A stretch of 64,000 bases of DNA from Halodesulfovibrio aestuarii DSM 17919 = ATCC 29578 (GTDB taxonomy: Bacteria > Desulfobacterota > Desulfovibrionia > Desulfovibrionales > Desulfovibrionaceae): NCBI RefSeq assembly GCF_000384815.1, contig NZ_ARQF01000021.1:1137673-1201672 (forward strand), given 5' to 3'. Below the pieces are notes generated by a model. That model saw only the letters and a list, made by a program, of their open reading frames with translations. It made no database searches and was not told where the DNA came from. Position 1 is the stretch's first letter, and every line of letters starts with the position of its first letter. This document shows, one piece after another, positions 45,030-55,056 of this stretch. A program made the position numbers and the translations under genes.

Positions 45030-45290
45030 ATGAAATCCTTAATTAAAACAGCTGTATTTGCACTGGTAATTACCGCATTCGCATTTGCGTCAACGACTGG
45101 AATGGCTGCTGAACCTCAAAAGAATTGTCCTGTAATGGGCGGTGAAATTAACAAAGACCTTCATGCAGACTATAATGGTAAACGCGTATATTTCTGCTGC
45201 CCAGCGTGCGGACCACAGTTTAAGAAGTCTCCTGAGAAATTTGTTAAGAAACTCGAAGACCAAGGCGTTAAACTCGAAGTCGTTAACTAG
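45030..45290 (+). CDS. Periplasmic YHS-type metal-binding protein
   Basis: An 86-residue protein: signal peptide cleaved around A26-A27, then a YHS-like domain with C33-P-V-M36 and the cluster F55-C56-C57-P-A-C60. Cys/Met pairs suit Cu(I) or Ag(I). It lies between CusC-like and CusB-like genes, where other systems encode CusF, so it may be the periplasmic metallochaperone. Confidence 0.8.
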   Translation: MKSLIKTAVFALVITAFAFASTTGMAAEPQKNCPVMGGEINKDLHADYNGKRVYFCCPACGPQFKKSPEKFVKKLEDQGVKLEVVN

Positions 45291-45348
45291 TAAGCCGATA
45301 GTGCTCTCGGGCCTTGCCTGAGAGCACTTGCTTTATTGAGGATCAGAG

Positions 45349-47523
45349 ATGAAATTACCATATTTTTGGGGCAAAATAGTTATTGTTCTTAGCATTGCTG
45401 CTGTTGTTGGTTGGGTGTGGTTTGCCTTTTTGAGTGATTCAGAATCTCCTCATGATGGCACCAATGCAACGCATGTACATGTTAAAACAATAAAAGATGG
45501 TGTGGAGAGCAACTCAAGTGCCGGAAAAGTTATCTGGACGTGTTCTATGCACCCGCAAATCCAACTGCCGCAAGCTGGTAAGTGTCCAATATGTTTTATG
45601 GATTTGATAAAGCTTGAGATTGATAACAGCAGTGCTGTTGCTGAAAGCTATCGACAGATTAATTTGGGGAGTGATGCCCGCAAGCTTGCACAAATAGAAG
45701 TCACCCCTGTTAAGCGGCAATCAGCCTCAACGTCTCTTCGCATGGTCGGTAAAGTTGATTATGACGAGTCCCTTGTCGGCACTATTAGTGCTTGGACAGC
45801 CGGACGTATTGACAAAATGTATATTTCCAAAACTGGCAGCATTGTGCGCAAAGGGCAGCCTATGGCTGCTATCTATAGTCCAGAACTGTACGCTGCGCAG
45901 GCTGAATTGATTCAAGCCCAAGGAGCAAAATCTAGACTTACTCCTCAAAGCTCTTCCCTCCTTCGTACTTCCATAGAAGACAACATTTCTGCTGCAAAGG
46001 AAAAGCTACGCCTGCTCGGCCTGACTAAAATGCAGGTTAACGCTGTTCTTAAACAGAAAAATCCATCGAAAGAAATCGTTATCCGTGCTCCTCAGGCTGG
46101 TATCGTTATCAAGAAGAAAGTCGTTGAAGGTGCCTATGTTAAAACTGGGCAGCCCATATATGCCATTGCAGACCTTTCCAAAGTGTGGGTTGTTCTTGAG
46201 GCTTATGAAACGGATCTTCCTTGGATTCATAAAGGTGATGATGTTGAGTTTACCATAGAAGCATTTCCCGGTGATCAATTCAAAGGTCGCGTTGTTTATA
46301 TAGACACAATGGTTAAACAGAAAACTCGTACTGTTGATGTGCGCCTTGAAGTGCGCAATCCACAAGAAAAGCTGAAGCCGGGAATGTTTGTACAAGCGGT
46401 ACAGACGATGAAGCTTGCCGGCGCAAATGATCCCCAAAAAACTTTTTTAGTTATTCCAGCCTCTGCTCCGCTTATCACGGGAAAACGTGCTGTTGTGTAT
46501 GTGGAACTCCCAGAGAAAGAAGGGACGTATGAAGGGCGCGAAATAGTCTTAGGCCCAAGAAGCGGTAATTACTATATAGTTAAGAGTGGATTGAAAGAAA
46601 ATGAGCGTGTTGTAAGTAAGGGTGCATTTAAGCTCGATAGTGCGCTACAAATTATGGCAAAACCGAGTATGATGAGCGGTTCTTCCAGCACTGCACATTC
46701 AACCAATGTTGGAGAGTCGCTTAAGGCGCCCCAACTTTTTATTTCCAAGCTTTCTTTTTTACAGACAGATTTTGATGCGCTTGCTCAGGCCTTGCGCCAG
46801 CAAGATAACGCAACAGTTCAGTCTTTATTTAAGAGGATAAGTCAAAAAATTTCTTCCATTGATTACAGCATGCTTGAAGGGGAATCCAAACGGGTTTGGA
46901 AAGAGCACGGAATGTTGCTCACAAATGATTGTGTCCTTGGTTCTGAGGCTGAAACGTACAAGCGCCAGCACGAGATATTTGCGTCAGCTAAATTCAATTA
47001 TGAAGCACTGCGCACTGCGTATGGAATAGAGAAGGTAGCAACTTCCCTGACCCCTGCTATGGATGTTCCATTTACCTTTAAAAAACAGCTTGGGCATGTG
47101 CTGACGGCATACATCGAGATCTCAGAAGCGTTGAGCAAGGACGATATGGAAGCCGCACGCAAGGGAGCAAGTCGTGTTATTTCCGCCCTTACAAACGTTT
47201 CAAGAAATGGCCTTTCAAAACAGGCAATCTCTTTCTGGGGAAAACAAGAGCAGAAAATATTACAGAATATTACGGCAATGCAGGAAGAGTCTGACATAGC
47301 AACCATGCGCGAAAAATTCTTTGCAATATCCAAGGAGTTACTTTCTTTGACAGAAAGGGTGGGAATTGCTCTGCCAGGCGAACTGTATGAAGTTTACTGC
47401 CCGATGGCCTTTGGTAACAAGGGAGCCATATGGCTGCAGCAAGATGAAGATATCCGCAACCCGTATTTCGGGAAGTCTATGTTGAAGTGCGGTGAAGTAA
47501 AAAGACAACTTCCAGTGGAGTAG
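45349..47523 (+). CDS. CusB-like membrane fusion protein with metal-binding domains
   Basis: A 724-residue periplasmic adaptor. Residues 10-28 are a membrane anchor or signal; residues 63-86 hold a heavy-metal-binding motif with C65, M67, H68, C79, C82 and M84. A barrel-sandwich/hairpin domain follows (TSLRMVGKVDYDESLVG, then GRIDKMYISKTG and VIRAPQAGIVIKKKV). A C-terminal DUF3347-like domain ends with VYCPMAFGNKGAIWLQQD and YFGKSMLKCG. The family is usually about 400 residues, so the C-terminal addition is large and gives another Cys/Met site. Confidence 0.88.
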   Translation: MKLPYFWGKIVIVLSIAAVVGWVWFAFLSDSESPHDGTNATHVHVKTIKDGVESNSSAGKVIWTCSMHPQIQLPQAGKCPICFMDLIKLEIDNSSAVAESYRQINLGSDARKLAQIEVTPVKRQSASTSLRMVGKVDYDESLVGTISAWTAGRIDKMYISKTGSIVRKGQPMAAIYSPELYAAQAELIQAQGAKSRLTPQSSSLLRTSIEDNISAAKEKLRLLGLTKMQVNAVLKQKNPSKEIVIRAPQAGIVIKKKVVEGAYVKTGQPIYAIADLSKVWVVLEAYETDLPWIHKGDDVEFTIEAFPGDQFKGRVVYIDTMVKQKTRTVDVRLEVRNPQEKLKPGMFVQAVQTMKLAGANDPQKTFLVIPASAPLITGKRAVVYVELPEKEGTYEGREIVLGPRSGNYYIVKSGLKENERVVSKGAFKLDSALQIMAKPSMMSGSSSTAHSTNVGESLKAPQLFISKLSFLQTDFDALAQALRQQDNATVQSLFKRISQKISSIDYSMLEGESKRVWKEHGMLLTNDCVLGSEAETYKRQHEIFASAKFNYEALRTAYGIEKVATSLTPAMDVPFTFKKQLGHVLTAYIEISEALSKDDMEAARKGASRVISALTNVSRNGLSKQAISFWGKQEQKILQNITAMQEESDIATMREKFFAISKELLSLTERVGIALPGELYEVYCPMAFGNKGAIWLQQDEDIRNPYFGKSMLKCGEVKRQLPVE

Positions 47524-47530
47524 CGTGGTT

Positions 47531-50500
47531 ATGCCGGATCAAGAAAAAAACACTGCGCTACCTGCAGAAATGAATCAAGATAATTGTCCCTTGGACAAGA
47601 CTTCTCCGTGTGAAGTTCAGCCGCGTACCATTACAGAAAAACTTATTTATTTTTGCCTGAAACGAAAGCTTATTGTGGCATTGCTCACCATTCTAGTTAT
47701 TGGATGGGGGGCGATGGTTGCTCCTTTTGACTGGGATCTAGGCGGTCTGCCCAGAAATCCTGTTCCTGTAGATGCTATTCCGGATATTGGAGAAAACCAG
47801 CAAATCGTATTTACGGCGTGGTCCGGGCGTTCCCCGCAGGATATGGAAGATCAGGTAACATATCCGCTTACAGTTTCATTACTCGGCATTCCGGGAGTAA
47901 AGACTGTTCGAAGCTATTCTATGTTCGGCTTTTCAACTATCTATGTCATTTTTAATGAAGATGTAGAATTTTACTGGTCTCGTTCCCGTCTTTTAGAAAA
48001 ATTGAATAGTTTGCCGCCGGGCACACTGCCGTCTGGCGTACAGCCAACCTTAGGGCCAGATGCAACTGCTCTTGGGCAGGTCTTCTGGTACACAATTGAA
48101 GGTCGGGACTCTCAAGGTAATCCTACTGGTGGATGGGGGCTTGATGAACTTCGCAGTGTGCAGGACTGGCTTGTTCGCTATGGTTTGCTTTCTGCGGAAG
48201 GCGTTTCGGAAGTTGCCTCTGCCGGTGGGTTTGTAAAAGAGTATCAGGTTGATGTGAATCCTGACGCGATGCGGACTAAAGGAGTTACCCTTCAGCAGGT
48301 AATTTCCGCAGTTAAGCAGTCAAACCTTGATGTTGGCGCGCGTACAATGGAAATTAACAACGTGGAATATATAATCCGCGGTGTTGGTTTCGTTAAAAAA
48401 GTATCCGATCTGGAAAAAGCAGTTATAAAAGTAACGGATAACACCCCTATCACCGTTAAAGATGTTGCAACCGTCACGCTTGGCCCAGCTACGCGACGAG
48501 GAGCACTGGATAAAAACGGCGCAGAAGTAGTCGGTGGCGTAGTCGTCGTCCGTTATGGAGAAAACCCTCTTCAAGTAATTAAAAATGTAAAAGAAAAGAT
48601 TAAAGTTATCAGTGCAGGATTGCCAAGTAAAACACTTGCAGACGGTACTGTTTCAAAACTGACGATTGTACCGTTTTATGATCGGAGCGGTTTGATCAAA
48701 GAAACGTTAGGGACACTGGATAGTGCCCTGTTTGAAGAGATTTTGATTACCATCATTGTGGTACTTCTTGCTGTTATGCATTTCAGAAGTTCATTATTGA
48801 TTTCTTCCCTGCTTCCTTTGGCTATTCTCATATGCTTCATAGCCATGAAAACATTGGGGGTAGATGCCAATATTGTTGCCCTGTCCGGTATTGCCATTGC
48901 CATTGGTACAATGGTGGATATGGGGATTATAATATGTGAAAATATTCTGAAAAAGTTGGAAAGTGCTCCGGAAGGAGCGGATACGTTCTCTCTTATCTTT
49001 GATGGGGTTTCTGAAGTTGGCAGTGCGGTTATGACGGCTGTTGCCACAACCATTGTCAGTTTTCTGCCTGTTTTTGTTATGGAAGGGGCAGAAGGAAAGT
49101 TATTTAAGCCATTAGCGTATACCAAAACGTTTGCTCTTGGTGCCTCTATTTTACTTTCGCTTACAGTTCTTCCGGCACTTGCTCATGTCTTATTTAAGGC
49201 AAGAAAATCATCTTATATGGGGCATAAAAAATACATTGCACCCGGATTGCTTGTGATAGCAGGTATTGTGCTTGGGGTAATGATCAAATGGTGGATTGGC
49301 ATCATAGTCGCTTATATGGGAATCCGCCGGCTGATACGATCCCATTTTTCAACGCAAACCGAGTTGATTCTTGAACGTATTGAAAATTGGGTAGTCATTA
49401 TTGCAGTCACCATGTTCCTTTCCCAGCACTGGTTGCCTCTTGGCCCTGGAAAAGGATTCACAGTTAACTTTTTCTTTGTTGCTGGAACCATTGGTAGTTT
49501 GATGGCATTTTTCTATGTCTTTCAAAAGACATATCCTACGTTGCTTCGTGTTTTTTTAAACTGGAAAGGCACCTTTTTAGTACTTCCCGTAAGCATTGTT
49601 TCATTTGGTATGGTTATCTGGCTTGGGTTTGGGACACTAACGTCGTGGCTGCCTGATGTAGTTCGTTCTTCTACCCCACTGATAGCGCTAAACCATGCTT
49701 TCCCCGGCTTAGGTAAAGAGTTTATGCCGCCGTTAGATGAAGGGTCATTCCTTTATATGCCTACCACAATGCCGCATGCATCCATTGGCGAGGTTCAGGA
49801 GGTGCTTGCAGCGCAGGATAAAGCTATTCAACAGATTCCTGAAGTTGAAAGTGCTGTGGGAAAACTTGGCAGGGCAGAAACTCCTCTTGATCCTGCTCCT
49901 GTGTCCATGATTGAGACGGTTATTAATTATAAGCCTGAATTCCTGTTAGATAAAAATGGCAAACGGACGCGCTTTAAATTTGATGCATCTAAAAAAGACT
50001 ACATGCGCTCTGCTGATGGCAAGCTGCTACCTGCCAATGATGGATATCCGTATCTAGTACGGGGATATTATGAACGTGATGCCGCAGGACGACTTATTCC
50101 AGATTCGGGAGGACAACCGTTCAGAGTTTGGCGTATGGCGCTTGATCCTGAAATTAATTCTGGCCGTGAAAAATGGAATGGGGTGCATTCTTCTGATGAT
50201 ATTTGGGATGCTATTGTAAAGGCTGCCAATATCCCCGGGGTAACAAGTGCTCCCAAGCTTCAGCCAATTGCTGCCCGTATTGTAATGCTTCAATCCGGCA
50301 TGCGTGCTCCAATGGGTATTAAGATCAAAGGGCCTTCGTTACCCGTTATTGAAGAATTTGGATTACAGCTTGAGCATTATTTAAAGCAGGTGCCATCCAT
50401 AATGCCTGCAGCTGTTACAGCGGATAGAATAGTCGGTAAACCGTATCTTGAGATTGTGATAAATAGGGATGCGATAGCCCGTTATGGAATTACCGTCAGC

Positions 50501-51499
50501 AGAGTTCAAGATGTGATTGAAAGTGCAATAGGCGGGCGCGTATTAGGTACGACTATTGAAGGACGCGAGCGATACCCCGTACGAGTACGATATCAGCGAG
50601 AGTTACGTGATTCTATTGAAGGACTCAGTAATGTCGTTGTTGCTGCTCCTTCAGGAGAACAGATTCCAATACGACAGCTTGCGGACATCAAATATGTTCG
50701 TGGCCCTCAAGTTATCAAGAGTGAAGATACATTCCTTATCGGGTACGTCCTGTTTGATAAAAAGTCAGGATTTGGTGAAGTTGATGTAGTTGAACAGACC
50801 CGCAGATTCCTTGATCAGAAAGTTGCTACCGGTGAGTTGGTGATCCCGGCAGGCGTGTCATATGAATTTGCAGGCAGTTATGAAAACCAGATTCGGGCAC
50901 AGAAGAAACTGTCCATAATTCTGCCGCTTGCCCTGCTGGTGATTGTCATAATTCTTTATCTGCAGTTCAGTGCCGTTACCACAACCCTAATGGTTTTTTC
51001 AGGCATTCTTGTGGCATGGTCTGGCGGCTTCATTATGATTTGGCTTTACGGGCAGGATTGGTTCTTGAACTTTTCAATGTTCGGTACAGACATGAGAGAG
51101 CTTTTCCAAGTACATCCGATAAACCTGTCTGTTGCCATTTGGGTAGGATTTCTTGCTCTGTTTGGTATAGCCTCCGATGATGGTGTTATTATGGCTACGT
51201 TTCTTGATGAATCAAAAGGCAAGCATTCACATGAGACAATAGAAGATATTCGTACTTTTGTTGTTGAAGGGGCCAAAAAACGGATTCGCCCGGCCTTAAT
51301 GACATCGGCAACAACTATTTTAGCGCTGTTACCGATCCTAACATCAACCGGTAAGGGCGCGGACATTATGGTCCCTATGGCGATTCCTTCATTTGGCGGT
51401 ATGTCTATAGCGTTATTGACAGTCTTTGTTGTACCTGTGCTGTACTGCTGGGTCGAAGAATACCGTTTAAAAGTGAAGAACAGATCAAAAGAAAGGTGA
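47531..51499 (+). CDS. CusA-like heavy-metal RND efflux pump, extended
   Basis: A 1322-residue inner-membrane pump; E. coli CusA is 1047. Family parts: VPVDAIPDIGENQQIVFTAW, GIAIAIGTMVDMGIIICEN (with the proton-relay Asp) and the final FVVPVLYCWVEEYRL. The extra 275 residues come from a membrane-rich insertion after repeat 1 (HKKYIAPGLLVIAGIVLGV through VIWLGFGTLTSWLPD) and a periplasmic insertion with repeated short strands (GYYERDAAGRLIPDSG). It exports Cu(I)/Ag(I), most likely, through the CusB/CusC-like partners. ATG 47531 is preferred over GTG 47525 for Shine-Dalgarno spacing. Confidence 0.88.
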   Translation: MPDQEKNTALPAEMNQDNCPLDKTSPCEVQPRTITEKLIYFCLKRKLIVALLTILVIGWGAMVAPFDWDLGGLPRNPVPVDAIPDIGENQQIVFTAWSGRSPQDMEDQVTYPLTVSLLGIPGVKTVRSYSMFGFSTIYVIFNEDVEFYWSRSRLLEKLNSLPPGTLPSGVQPTLGPDATALGQVFWYTIEGRDSQGNPTGGWGLDELRSVQDWLVRYGLLSAEGVSEVASAGGFVKEYQVDVNPDAMRTKGVTLQQVISAVKQSNLDVGARTMEINNVEYIIRGVGFVKKVSDLEKAVIKVTDNTPITVKDVATVTLGPATRRGALDKNGAEVVGGVVVVRYGENPLQVIKNVKEKIKVISAGLPSKTLADGTVSKLTIVPFYDRSGLIKETLGTLDSALFEEILITIIVVLLAVMHFRSSLLISSLLPLAILICFIAMKTLGVDANIVALSGIAIAIGTMVDMGIIICENILKKLESAPEGADTFSLIFDGVSEVGSAVMTAVATTIVSFLPVFVMEGAEGKLFKPLAYTKTFALGASILLSLTVLPALAHVLFKARKSSYMGHKKYIAPGLLVIAGIVLGVMIKWWIGIIVAYMGIRRLIRSHFSTQTELILERIENWVVIIAVTMFLSQHWLPLGPGKGFTVNFFFVAGTIGSLMAFFYVFQKTYPTLLRVFLNWKGTFLVLPVSIVSFGMVIWLGFGTLTSWLPDVVRSSTPLIALNHAFPGLGKEFMPPLDEGSFLYMPTTMPHASIGEVQEVLAAQDKAIQQIPEVESAVGKLGRAETPLDPAPVSMIETVINYKPEFLLDKNGKRTRFKFDASKKDYMRSADGKLLPANDGYPYLVRGYYERDAAGRLIPDSGGQPFRVWRMALDPEINSGREKWNGVHSSDDIWDAIVKAANIPGVTSAPKLQPIAARIVMLQSGMRAPMGIKIKGPSLPVIEEFGLQLEHYLKQVPSIMPAAVTADRIVGKPYLEIVINRDAIARYGITVSRVQDVIESAIGGRVLGTTIEGRERYPVRVRYQRELRDSIEGLSNVVVAAPSGEQIPIRQLADIKYVRGPQVIKSEDTFLIGYVLFDKKSGFGEVDVVEQTRRFLDQKVATGELVIPAGVSYEFAGSYENQIRAQKKLSIILPLALLVIVIILYLQFSAVTTTLMVFSGILVAWSGGFIMIWLYGQDWFLNFSMFGTDMRELFQVHPINLSVAIWVGFLALFGIASDDGVIMATFLDESKGKHSHETIEDIRTFVVEGAKKRIRPALMTSATTILALLPILTSTGKGADIMVPMAIPSFGGMSIALLTVFVVPVLYCWVEEYRLKVKNRSKER

Positions 51500-51560
51500 T
51501 TGAAGCACAGAAATGACTTTGGCTGTTATGGCGTGCTGTTATACTAAAGAGTAATGGCTG

Positions 51561-51791
51561 TTCGCTATTCTTGGAAAACGGCTTGAGCGTATCCAGAAAG
51601 AAAACTAGATCGAACAATCTCCTGCACCAATGGAAGATCGCGCTGTTGCGTATCTCAGAACGTATATCTTACGAGATCTCCTCCCGCAAAATGGACTCGT
51701 TGTAGCGTAACACAACCATAATTGCAGAACTTGAGAACCGGTGAAGTCCTTCCATATAGTTCCCCCTGCACACACCCTACCCACACTTTTG
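51561..51791. repeat. Collapsed copy of the 38.95-43.06 kb region
   Basis: Four collinear blocks in one 231-bp stretch: 51561-51622 matches 38953-39014 (57/62), 51624-51640 matches 40102-40118 (16/17), 51642-51716 matches 40283-40357 (74/75) and 51718-51791 matches 42984-43057 (73/74). Junctions fall at short shared words (CTCC, GC, ACACAAC). The same order and orientation show that it is a deletion derivative of a duplicated 4.1-kb segment, now flanking the efflux operon. Confidence 0.93.
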
Positions 51792-51814
51792 GATATAAAC
51801 AGGGTATAAAAAAA

Positions 51815-51847
51815 GGTAGTCAGAAGTGTTTTATACTTCTGACTACC
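51815..51847 (-). terminator. Terminator of the nickel-type ABC operon
   Basis: GGTAGTCAGAAGT / ACTTCTGACTACC with a 7-nt loop; followed on the minus strand by seven T. Might also serve the efflux operon from the other side. Confidence 0.88.
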
Positions 51848-51902
51848 TGTATTTATAGAATGTTATAGATAAAACTAAACCACTAACCTACTGGTCTTAG
51901 CA

Positions 51903-53318
51903 TTAGTGATACATCCATTTTTCAAGATTGATTACCCGATCACAGCTTTTTTCCAGTAAATTAATATCATGGCTGACCAGCAACATACCGCAGTTATTGT
52001 CACGGACGGCGCTTGTTAAATGATGCATAGTTTCTTTTTGCGTTAGTGGGTCGAGCCGTGAGGTCGGTTCGTCGGCGAACAGGAAGACGGGGTTGAGAAG
52101 CAAGGCGCGTACAATCGCCAGCCGTTGCAGTTCGCCGCCGGAGATACCTGCGGGTTTTCGCTCCAATAACGAGCGGTCCAGTTTTAGTTTGTCCATCAAT
52201 TCGTAAAATCGGTCATCGGCAAGTCCATGCAGGGCCACCAGTTCCTCCAGACTGCTTTTTACGGTATGGAAAGGAGAGAACGAAGCTGGCGGATCCTGAT
52301 ATAATTTCAAAAACTGAAAAGAGTTAAATCCGTTGGTGCGCATCACCTTTCCCGTGTCGGGAGAAGCCAGTCCGAGAAGAATGTCGCCAAGGGTACTCTT
52401 CCCGCTACCGCTCGGGCCGAGGAGTCCGACGATTTCTCCTTTGGCGATACTCAAATCGACATCCGTGAACAACGTATCGCCGGAGAAAGATTTGGCGATA
52501 CCTGTACAACTGATGACATCATCCCCTGTAACGGGATGCTTCTCAGTCTTTTCCCAGCGACTTGGGACTGCATTAATCAGTTCCCGTGCATACTCGCTTG
52601 TCGGGGAAGCAAACAGAGCTTGAGTGGTGCTCCGCTCCTGTTCGACACCGTTTCGCATTACGATGGTCTGCCCTTTCAGGCTTTCCGCGACCTCCACATC
52701 ATGGGTAATAACAAGCAGAGTACCTTGCCTGTCCAGTACGCCCTGAAGCTGGTCGATGACCTCCTGCTTGCGGTCGACATCAAGTCCTTTGGTAGGTTCA
52801 TCTACGATAAGGATATCCGTGCCTCCGGCCATGATGCAGCAAAATACCAACCGTTGCGCCATACCACCTGATATCTGATGCGGATACTTGTCGCGTGATT
52901 CGCCTAGATTAAAGCGGGCCAAATCGTCAGTCGTCTGCCGGCATGAAGTCTGAGCATCCTTGCCGAGCACACATCGGTATACTTCCTCAACCTGTGGTGC
53001 CGCCCGTTTAGTCGGATCCAGTGAAAGCCAAGGTTCCTGCGGCAACATGCCAAGTTTCCTGCCCCAGAGCCGTTGGCGTTGCCTCGGAGATTGGCCGAGG
53101 TATTCCGTACCATCGACGTAGACTTCGCCGCCAACTGCCAAGTCATCCGTAATATTCCCTAAAATAGCTTGAGCAATAAGGCTTTTCCCTGAGCCGGTTT
53201 CCCCGACCAGAGAGAGTGCTGTTCCCTTGGGGATATCAAAACTGATAGGGGAAACAATCTCGTTACCGCCGGTAACCGGACGAACAAAAAGGGATTTTAC
53301 ACTCAACGCTATTTCCAT
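51903..53318 (-). CDS. Fused double ABC ATPase (NikDE/OppDF-like)
   Basis: A 471-residue protein with two complete ATPase domains. Domain 1: Walker A G39-E-T-G-S-G-K-S46, signature ISGGMAQRL, Walker B ILIVDEPTKGLD. Domain 2 (after about residue 245): GPSGSGKSTLGD, ISGGELQRLAIVRAL, LFADEPTSRLD. Nickel and oligopeptide importers normally use two separate proteins; here they are one. It overlaps the permease gene by 10 nt and ends the operon. Confidence 0.9.
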   Translation of the reverse strand: MEIALSVKSLFVRPVTGGNEIVSPISFDIPKGTALSLVGETGSGKSLIAQAILGNITDDLAVGGEVYVDGTEYLGQSPRQRQRLWGRKLGMLPQEPWLSLDPTKRAAPQVEEVYRCVLGKDAQTSCRQTTDDLARFNLGESRDKYPHQISGGMAQRLVFCCIMAGGTDILIVDEPTKGLDVDRKQEVIDQLQGVLDRQGTLLVITHDVEVAESLKGQTIVMRNGVEQERSTTQALFASPTSEYARELINAVPSRWEKTEKHPVTGDDVISCTGIAKSFSGDTLFTDVDLSIAKGEIVGLLGPSGSGKSTLGDILLGLASPDTGKVMRTNGFNSFQFLKLYQDPPASFSPFHTVKSSLEELVALHGLADDRFYELMDKLKLDRSLLERKPAGISGGELQRLAIVRALLLNPVFLFADEPTSRLDPLTQKETMHHLTSAVRDNNCGMLLVSHDINLLEKSCDRVINLEKWMYH

Positions 53319-54124
53319 GACGTGTCACTCCGTGTAAGCAGGTTCAGCCCCAGAACCAGCGCGACGACGATCAGTATCGGCTGCATAAGAATGAAGGGCG
53401 CATCGTAGATGTAAGGGAAGAGTTCCGTCATCATAAGTCCAAGTTCGGAAACAGGGGGTCGTACGCCCACATTGACAAACCCGAGCGCTGCCAGCGCGAG
53501 GATGGCATTACCCGCTCCCAAGGCTGCAAGAGGCAGGATGCTGGAAGCCAACCCCGGCCATATGTGCTTACGGAAGCAGTACCACGTTCCGAAGCCGAGC
53601 AACCGGGATGATTCAAGATGGGGACTGGCGCTCAGGACACGAGTCTGGGCGCGTACCACACGAAAGTACTCAAGCCACAGCACCAGGGAGATGCCCACGT
53701 ACAGAACCAGAAACGATCCGGGGCTGATTGTGGCGATAAGCATGATGAGCATCAATCCCGGCAAGGCGGCCACAACATCAGCCGCAAAAGAAATAGCCTT
53801 GTCCGTTAATCCACCTTTCCACCCCGCGATGACCCCGAAGATCAAGCCGGGTACAACAGCAGTGAAAACACTGATGAGGGCAAGCGACATGGAGAGGCGA
53901 ATGGCCGCTCCAATACGGGAGAACATACTTCTGCCCAGATGGTCTGTCCCGAACGGCTCTACCCATGACGGCCCGTGGAGCGCGTTATACAAGTCTGTTT
54001 GCTGAGCCGGAACATCATGCACAAGAGGTTGGAGAACTCCCAGCAGAATCACGGCGAGAAGAATGCCCGCTCCGACCTGCTGTGTCCTGTTCAGTTTATT
54101 GAAATAGGAAATGACGTCGGTCAT
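53309..54124 (-). CDS. ABC importer permease (NikC/DppC-like)
   Basis: A 271-residue permease with about six membrane helices and the EAA-like loop LGFGTWYCFRKHIWPGLASSILPL. It has the N-terminal extension of the DppC/NikC family (GPSWVEPFGTDHLGRSMFSR). Overlaps the next gene by 4 nt. Confidence 0.88.
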   Translation of the reverse strand: MTDVISYFNKLNRTQQVGAGILLAVILLGVLQPLVHDVPAQQTDLYNALHGPSWVEPFGTDHLGRSMFSRIGAAIRLSMSLALISVFTAVVPGLIFGVIAGWKGGLTDKAISFAADVVAALPGLMLIMLIATISPGSFLVLYVGISLVLWLEYFRVVRAQTRVLSASPHLESSRLLGFGTWYCFRKHIWPGLASSILPLAALGAGNAILALAALGFVNVGVRPPVSELGLMMTELFPYIYDAPFILMQPILIVVALVLGLNLLTRSDTSWK

Positions 54125-55056
54125 GATTTGCGCTCCCTGGGATCGACCCAGCGATAGAGTATGTCGAGCAGTGTGTTAAGCAGTATGAAGCTGAGGGCCA
54201 GTGTCATGCACGTCCCCTGAATCATGGGAATGTCCCGGGCAAAGATAGCATGCGCCATCGAGTGACCTATGCCGGGCCATGCGAACAGAGTTTCCACGAT
54301 AACAAGACCTTCTACCAGATAGACAAGCTGAACGCCGTGGTAGGCAATGACCGGAATGGACATGTTCCGCATCCCGTGACGCAACAGAGACTGACACCAA
54401 CCCAAGCCTTTGAGGCGTGAGAACTCGAAGTAATCCTGTTCCATGACATCTTTCAATGAAGCGCTGGTAATGCGAACGGATACCGTAATGAGGGGAAGAG
54501 CCAGTGTTAATGCCGGTAATACGTAGTTGATAGGCTCGCCGCAGCCTGCAGCGGGCAGAACATCCAGCCAGATGGCAAATACCACAATGAGCACAATGCC
54601 GATGACATAGGACGGAATGGATCGGGTAGCCACGGAGAGAGCCACAGATAAACGATCCACCGTTCGGCTTCTGGTAAACGCTACCAAGACACCGAGGGTC
54701 GGGCCGACAATGGCGGCAATGGCAATGGCGGCCAGAGCAAGGGTCAACGTGCTGCCGAACTCATGTTTCAAAATGTCAGTGATCGGGGCACCACTTACCA
54801 TCGACTCCCCGAGGTTCCATTGCAACAAATCCATGAGCCAGTGGAAATAGGCTGAAATCGAGGATTGTCCCAATCCTAATTCCTGACGCACGAGTTCCGC
54901 CGCGGCAGTATCGACCATGTCATGACCGTATCTGCCGGCAGCGATGCGATAACCCATGTCACCCGGAAGCGCCTTGGTCAGCACAAAAGTCAATGTGCCG
55001 ACGACGAACAAAGCCAATGAAGACTGTAACACTAGGTTTCTTACGAGGCGTACCAT
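54121..55056 (-). CDS. ABC importer permease (NikB/DppB-like)
   Basis: A 311-residue permease with the DppB/NikB pattern: an N-terminal helix (SLALFVVGTLTFVLTKALPGDM), then RQELGLGQSSISAYFHWLMDLLQWNLGESM, and an EAA-like loop KGLGWCQSLLRHGMRN. Ends YRWVDPRER as in the family. It starts 1 nt after the binding protein stop. Confidence 0.9.
   Translation of the reverse strand: MVRLVRNLVLQSSLALFVVGTLTFVLTKALPGDMGYRIAAGRYGHDMVDTAAAELVRQELGLGQSSISAYFHWLMDLLQWNLGESMVSGAPITDILKHEFGSTLTLALAAIAIAAIVGPTLGVLVAFTRSRTVDRLSVALSVATRSIPSYVIGIVLIVVFAIWLDVLPAAGCGEPINYVLPALTLALPLITVSVRITSASLKDVMEQDYFEFSRLKGLGWCQSLLRHGMRNMSIPVIAYHGVQLVYLVEGLVIVETLFAWPGIGHSMAHAIFARDIPMIQGTCMTLALSFILLNTLLDILYRWVDPRERKS

Noticed and set aside
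43673..51499. Efflux operon as an intact transposon
   Set aside because: Direct repeats come from the host region upstream, not from transposase-type inverted ends, and no transposase is nearby.
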